A DNA stretch of 7,232 bases, taken from the NCBI GenBank assembly GCA_031255615.1, contig JAIRSD010000207.1:1-7232 (forward strand), read 5' to 3'. Source of the DNA: Treponema sp. (GTDB lineage Bacteria; Spirochaetota; Spirochaetia; Treponematales; Breznakiellaceae). The notes beneath the pieces are model-generated. The model was not told where the DNA came from. It saw only the letters and a list, made by a program, of their open reading frames with translations, and did no database searches. This document shows positions 6,698-7,232 of this stretch, piece by piece (positions within the stretch are counted from its first letter, which is position 1; every line of letters begins with the position of its first letter). Position numbers and translations under genes: made by a program.

Positions 6698-6757
6698 TTT
6701 TTACATTTCTTGTTTATTTTTTACTTTTTGTCATGTTTGGGAAAGATCGCCGAATCC

Positions 6758-7207
6758 TCAAATACCCCCCAGCCGGGCCTTGGCGATGATCACGTAGGGC
6801 AGGAAGTGGTTTTCTCCCCCTTTTTCCAGCACAATTCCGTTTTCGTCCGATGAAACCAGAAGGCCCGGGAACCAGTCGGAGGTGTCGGTACGGTAACAGC
6901 GGATCAGGCGGCCTGAGTAGTAGCGGAACTCGGCGCCATCCTTGATGAGCCGGTCGACGCCAGGGCTGGAGACATCGACGTAGAGGTCCTGGCCGGCCAG
7001 GGTAAGCTCCAGCCGGGGGAGGGCGGCCCGGTGAAAGGCCGAACAATCGTCCAGACCGATGTCCCCGTCCTTGTACACGACCATACGGACCTGGGTGGAA
7101 CCCCGGTGGCGGGAAACCGTGATCTCCACCAGGGAAAGTTTCAGGCCCTGGGCGACGGGCTCCAGGGTATCGCGTAGGGGATCGGGCTGCGGGGGGCTAT
7201 AACGCAC
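6758..7207 (-). CDS. rimP: Ribosome maturation factor RimP
   Basis: This 149-residue cytoplasmic protein assists 30S ribosomal subunit assembly. The N-terminal domain (about 1-85) contains 'LVEITVSRHRGSTQVRMVVYKDGDIGLDDCSAFHRAALPRLE', ending in the conserved 'VDVSSPGVDRLIK' (78-89). The C-terminal SH3-like domain (about 92-149) contains 'FRYYSGRLIRCY' and ends 'PYVIIAKARLGGI'. Length and both domains are normal for the family. The start is GTG at 7207, supported by GGAGG (7220-7216) eight bases upstream; an ATG beyond the window edge cannot be ruled out. RimP is usually followed by nusA and infB, but here it is followed by a 157-bp gap and a sugar-transport operon on the same strand. The wording of the N-terminal domain resembles treponemal RimP, from memory. 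Confidence 0.95.
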   Translation of the reverse strand: MRYSPPQPDPLRDTLEPVAQGLKLSLVEITVSRHRGSTQVRMVVYKDGDIGLDDCSAFHRAALPRLELTLAGQDLYVDVSSPGVDRLIKDGAEFRYYSGRLIRCYRTDTSDWFPGLLVSSDENGIVLEKGGENHFLPYVIIAKARLGGI

Positions 7208-7232
7208 GGCCGCTTCCTCCGCGCCGGGGATT

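Noticed and set aside
6356..6853. 165-codon plus-strand frame spanning the binding-protein start, the gap and the rimP end
   Set aside because: Most of it is antisense to two real genes. The middle is AT-rich leader DNA, and no ribosome binding site or known domain is visible.

Overview
The window reads as part of a GC-rich bacterial chromosome, most likely a spirochaete of the Treponema group. The main basis is the RimP homologue at the right edge, whose 'GLDD.S..HRA.LPRLE' segment and 'SSPGVDRLIK' segment resemble treponemal RimP as I remember it. This is a recollection, not a search result. The high GC would fit gut treponemes such as those of termites better than T. pallidum. The left edge opens with 45 consecutive C, which looks like the end of a draft or metagenomic contig rather than native sequence.

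Layout, left to right. Position 1-45 is a pure C tract. Position 50-1660 (+) encodes a YesN-type response regulator: a receiver domain, a long linker and an AraC-type DNA-binding domain. It converges, across a 32-bp gap holding a small hairpin, on a minus-strand operon that is read from about 6690 down to 1693. In transcription order that operon is an extracellular solute-binding protein (6600-4924), an LplB/YteP-type permease (4857-3961), an LplC/YtcP-type permease (3941-3045) and a GH4 glycosidase (2994-1693). Upstream of it, on the same strand, rimP (7207-6758) ends 157 bp before the binding-protein start. That AT-rich gap holds a candidate promoter and a hairpin with a U-run that lies directly against the ribosome binding site.

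How it fits together: the binding protein captures an oligosaccharide outside the cytoplasmic membrane and the two permeases carry it in. The ATPase is not encoded here and is presumably a shared MsmK/UgpC-type subunit. The cytoplasmic GH4 enzyme (NAD+ and metal dependent, motif C-H-S-V) then cuts the unphosphorylated alpha-linked sugar. The gene order matches Bacillus subtilis lplABCD, so alpha-galactosides and alpha-galacturonides are both reasonable substrates. The response regulator is a plausible local regulator, with its kinase probably lying beyond the contig edge.

I found no mobile element, CRISPR array, tRNA or rRNA, and no evidence of a new type of system. The most interesting signals are two long intergenic hairpins in the operon whose only mismatches are G-U pairs in the operon mRNA, the attenuator-like leader, and the separation of rimP from nusA.
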